This document shows positions 31,781-34,357 of a stretch of DNA of 34,357 nucleotides, one piece after another. Within the stretch, counting starts at the first letter, position 1. Each line of letters begins with the position of its first letter. Source of the DNA: Deltaproteobacteria bacterium (GTDB lineage: Bacteria; Desulfobacterota; Desulfobacteria; Desulfobacterales; UBA11574); contig JAFDEW010000012.1 in NCBI GenBank assembly GCA_019310125.1, positions 1 through 34,357 of the forward strand, given 5' to 3'. The notes under the pieces were generated by a model. That model saw only the letters and a list, made by a program, of their open reading frames with translations. It was not told the origin of the DNA and searched no databases. Position numbers and translations under genes: made by a program.

Positions 31781-34267
31781 TTATCCGCATTTGGTAAAAC
31801 CGCAGAAATGACACATCATACAGCCCTCTTCAAAACTGACGGTATTCCCGCATTCCGGACAGGTTTCTCCAAGGAGGCTGTTGCCGTATCCGTGCTTTTT
31901 ATAAGATCCGTCTTTCAAATACCTTTTCTCAAGGACTCTGCCAATGGCATCCGGTATTGACAAAACCAGGCCTCCTTTTTGAAAAACAGGATGCTCCCCG
32001 CCGATACCTTTTAGTTGTTCTACAACTTTTTCTACCCGAACTCCGGATCTGAAGGCCAGCGAAACCAGCCTGCCGATGGCTTCGGTCTTTGCTGTGGTGG
32101 ACCGCCCGGATTTACCGATGGTGGCAAACACCTCAAAAGGATGTCCGTCCAATTCGGTTACTGTAACATAAAGCTGGCCCATTCCCGTATTCATTTTGGA
32201 AGTGAACCCTTCAAGTATTTCCGGACGTTCTTTGACCGTGGTATTCGAGGTGTCGCCAATCTTGTCCGCTCCGGCAACCGAAAGCACCTGATTTTCCTTA
32301 CTTCCATCCCTGTATATGGTAACGCCTTTGCAACCTAGCTCGTAAGCCAGATTATAAATCTTTAATACATCGTCCACGGTGGCATCACTGGGCAGGTTGA
32401 CCGTCTTAGAAACCGCATTATCGGTGTGGTTCTGAAAAGCGGCCTGCATCCGGATATGGCATTCAGGAGATATATCATGGGCCGTTACAAAGACCTTGCG
32501 AATATCCTCCGGTATTTCGTCAATATGCTGAATACCCCCTTCAAGGGCAATGGTATCCATCAACTCAGTGCTATAAAACCCTTTTTCTCTCGCCACTTTT
32601 TCAAAATATTGATTTACTTCTAATAATTTGTCATTATCCATAACGTTTCTAACAAAACTCAAGGCAAAAAGCGGTTCCACGCCGCTGGAACAGTTCGCAA
32701 TTATACTCAATGTGCCGGTCGGTGCAATGGTGGTTGTGGAGGCATTTCGATAGGTACATCCTTTCCGGTTACTAAAAATGCTCTTATCAAAATTTTCAAA
32801 AACCCCTCTTTTTTCAGCCAGACATTTTGAGGCTTCGTGGGATTCTTTTTGAATGAAACCCATCACTTCTTCGGCCAGTTCAAAGGCCCTTTCCGAGTTA
32901 TAAGGAATTTTCAACTGATAAAGCAAATCTGCAAAACCCATAACCCCTAACCCAATTTTACGGTTACCTCTAACCATTTCGCCGATTTCAGCAAGGGGGT
33001 ATTTGGACATATCAATCGTATTGTCCAAAAAGCGGACACTCCAAAATACAACATCCTTTAAGACCTCGTAGTCGACGGCCGGTTCTCCGTCGGTATACGT
33101 AACAAATTTGGCCAGATTAATAGAGCCCAAGTTGCATGCTTCCATTGGAAGCAACGGTTGTTCTCCACAAGGATTGGTGCTCTCTATTTCTCCCAATGCA
33201 GGGGTTGGATTATCCCTGTTAAGTTTGTCTAAAAATACGACGCCGGGATCTCCGTTTTTCCAGGCCTGCTCCACCAACGCCTGGTAAGTTTCTGCGGCAT
33301 TCAACTCTCCGACCTTTTTGTTTTCACGGGGGTCTATCAGGTCGTAGTTACTCTCTTTTGCAACCGCTTTCATGAACACATTCGTGACACCCACCGAAAT
33401 ATTAAAGTTGTTCAATTCGTTATTATTTTTCTTGCTGTAAATAAAATCCATGACATCCGGATGATCTACCTTTAAAATGGCCATGTTGGCCCCTCGGCGG
33501 GTTCCTCCCTGTTTAACCTGTTCTGTTGCCGTGTTAAAGATTTTCATAAACGAAACCGGTCCGGAGGCAATTCCGCCGGTTGTTCCCACCCTGCTGTCTT
33601 TGGGTCGCAGACGTGAAAAGGAAAACCCCGTACCTCCGCCCGATTTATGGATAATGGCGGCATTTTTTAAAGAATCAAAAATCCCGTCAATACTGTCCTC
33701 AATGGGAAGAACAAAACAAGCCGCCAGTTGACCCAGCCTACGTCCCGCATTCATCAGCGTCGGTGAATTTGGCAGAAATTTAAGCTCAGTCATCATATTG
33801 TAAAAAATGTTTTCCATTTTTTCCACATCGGCATCGCTACCATAGTTTTTTTCGGCCTTTGCGATGTGCCGGGCCACCCTTTTGAACATTCTTTCGGAAG
33901 TTTCGATGACCCTTCCCTTGTTGTCCTTTTTAAGATATCTTCTTTTCAATACATTTCTTGCATTTTCTGAAAGTTTCAGACCATTTTTTATAAACATGGA
34001 CTTATCCAGACAAATGGGCGAGATATTTTTGAGTCCGTATTCCAGCAATTTGGTCTGAATAATTTTATCTATGACCGGCATGGTAATGGTATGATTTTTC
34101 ATACTGTCGATTTCTTCTCTCAGAAATCGGCTGATATCCATGGCCTGGTTGGTTTCAATGGGGTTTTCTTTAGTAAGACTGTCTGAAAACAAATGATCAT
34201 CCCACTTGTAGCTCGTTAAATCGAAAGTTCCCTGTTCCGTAACTAAAATTTTACCTTTTAAACCCAT
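31781..34267 (-). CDS. nrdJ: Adenosylcobalamin-dependent ribonucleotide reductase (class II)
   Basis: Reduces ribonucleotides to deoxyribonucleotides with adenosylcobalamin as radical source and no oxygen, fitting an anaerobe. The 828-residue protein has a partial N-terminal ATP-cone-like helical region (to about 95), then NrdJ motifs: FLPNSPTLMNAGRR, KSGGGTGFSFSRLRP, GTRRGANMAILKVDHPD, the active-site NPCGEQPLLPMEACNLGSINL block and TTTIAPTGTLSIIANCSSGVEP. The C-terminal extension carries a zinc-ribbon CPECG...CHFCG, plus the terminal cysteines used for thioredoxin reduction. The start at 34267 follows AGGAGAAGG. Only 90 bp upstream are in the window, so a riboswitch there cannot be excluded or shown. 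Confidence 0.97.
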   Translation of the reverse strand: MGLKGKILVTEQGTFDLTSYKWDDHLFSDSLTKENPIETNQAMDISRFLREEIDSMKNHTITMPVIDKIIQTKLLEYGLKNISPICLDKSMFIKNGLKLSENARNVLKRRYLKKDNKGRVIETSERMFKRVARHIAKAEKNYGSDADVEKMENIFYNMMTELKFLPNSPTLMNAGRRLGQLAACFVLPIEDSIDGIFDSLKNAAIIHKSGGGTGFSFSRLRPKDSRVGTTGGIASGPVSFMKIFNTATEQVKQGGTRRGANMAILKVDHPDVMDFIYSKKNNNELNNFNISVGVTNVFMKAVAKESNYDLIDPRENKKVGELNAAETYQALVEQAWKNGDPGVVFLDKLNRDNPTPALGEIESTNPCGEQPLLPMEACNLGSINLAKFVTYTDGEPAVDYEVLKDVVFWSVRFLDNTIDMSKYPLAEIGEMVRGNRKIGLGVMGFADLLYQLKIPYNSERAFELAEEVMGFIQKESHEASKCLAEKRGVFENFDKSIFSNRKGCTYRNASTTTIAPTGTLSIIANCSSGVEPLFALSFVRNVMDNDKLLEVNQYFEKVAREKGFYSTELMDTIALEGGIQHIDEIPEDIRKVFVTAHDISPECHIRMQAAFQNHTDNAVSKTVNLPSDATVDDVLKIYNLAYELGCKGVTIYRDGSKENQVLSVAGADKIGDTSNTTVKERPEILEGFTSKMNTGMGQLYVTVTELDGHPFEVFATIGKSGRSTTAKTEAIGRLVSLAFRSGVRVEKVVEQLKGIGGEHPVFQKGGLVLSIPDAIGRVLEKRYLKDGSYKKHGYGNSLLGETCPECGNTVSFEEGCMMCHFCGFTKCG

Positions 34268-34357
34268 TGCCCTTCTCCTGTGTGGTTATTATCAGAATCT
34301 TGTGGAAGTTATCTTGATCAATACCATTTGTATAAAAAATGCAAATAAATTGTTTTG

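Noticed and set aside
1-34357. CRISPR arrays, tRNA genes, integrases or transposases.
   Set aside because: No regularly spaced direct repeats, tRNA-like cloverleaf or recombinase motifs were seen on either strand.

Overview
The window looks like a chromosomal stretch from a mesophilic sulfate-reducing deltaproteobacterium (Desulfobacterales-like). The evidence is a DsrC with both C-terminal cysteines, an AhbA/B-type siroheme decarboxylase subunit (the alternative haem route of sulfate reducers), a tungsten/molybdenum aldehyde ferredoxin oxidoreductase-type enzyme, an adenosylcobalamin-dependent ribonucleotide reductase, and moderate GC with AT-rich, repeat-laden spacers. No phage, transposase, CRISPR array, tRNA or rRNA gene was seen.

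Layout. 1-7.1 kb: a partial DnaJ-domain gene, mnmG, a YhcC-type radical SAM gene, a 49-codon membrane-protein gene, a 600-bp spacer filled with palindromic repeats, then nadE and miaA. 7.2-9.8 kb: dsrC with its own promoter and terminator, a tightly coupled yjbQ-ahb pair, two further palindromic repeats, and a nitrilase-family gene. 10.1-11.9 kb: a textbook cobalamin riboswitch with an attenuator-type terminator ahead of an unrecognised 86-aa protein, then ald. 12.1-15.1 kb: grpE-dnaK and a long Bacillus-type SRP RNA gene, all on the minus strand. 15.3-22.2 kb: a plus-strand run of a DUF3568-like lipoprotein, tilS, ftsH, folP, a YbbR-domain lipoprotein and coaX. 22.2-27.3 kb: a minus-strand run of yggT, divIVA-like, pilT, pilU-like, a zinc-ribbon/degenerate-receiver protein, a 48-aa protein and an MBL-fold hydrolase. 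27.5-34.3 kb: proC, the AOR-type enzyme with an overlapping ThiS/MoaD-like carrier gene and ccdA, then nrdJ followed by a small membrane protein on the minus strand.

Most genes are housekeeping: tRNA modification (mnmG, miaA, tilS), cofactors (nadE, folP, coaX), protein folding and targeting (dnaK/grpE/dnaJ, ftsH, SRP RNA) and motility/cell division. The points that most deserve a second look are (1) the B12-riboswitch-controlled orphan protein, (2) a GrpE that lacks about 44 residues of its DnaK-binding beta-domain although the reading frame is intact, (3) a family of palindrome-bounded repeats that share a core but carry different terminal inverted repeats, (4) a YbbR/CdaR-type gene with no diadenylate cyclase next to it, and (5) two genes of fewer than 50 codons that are easily missed.
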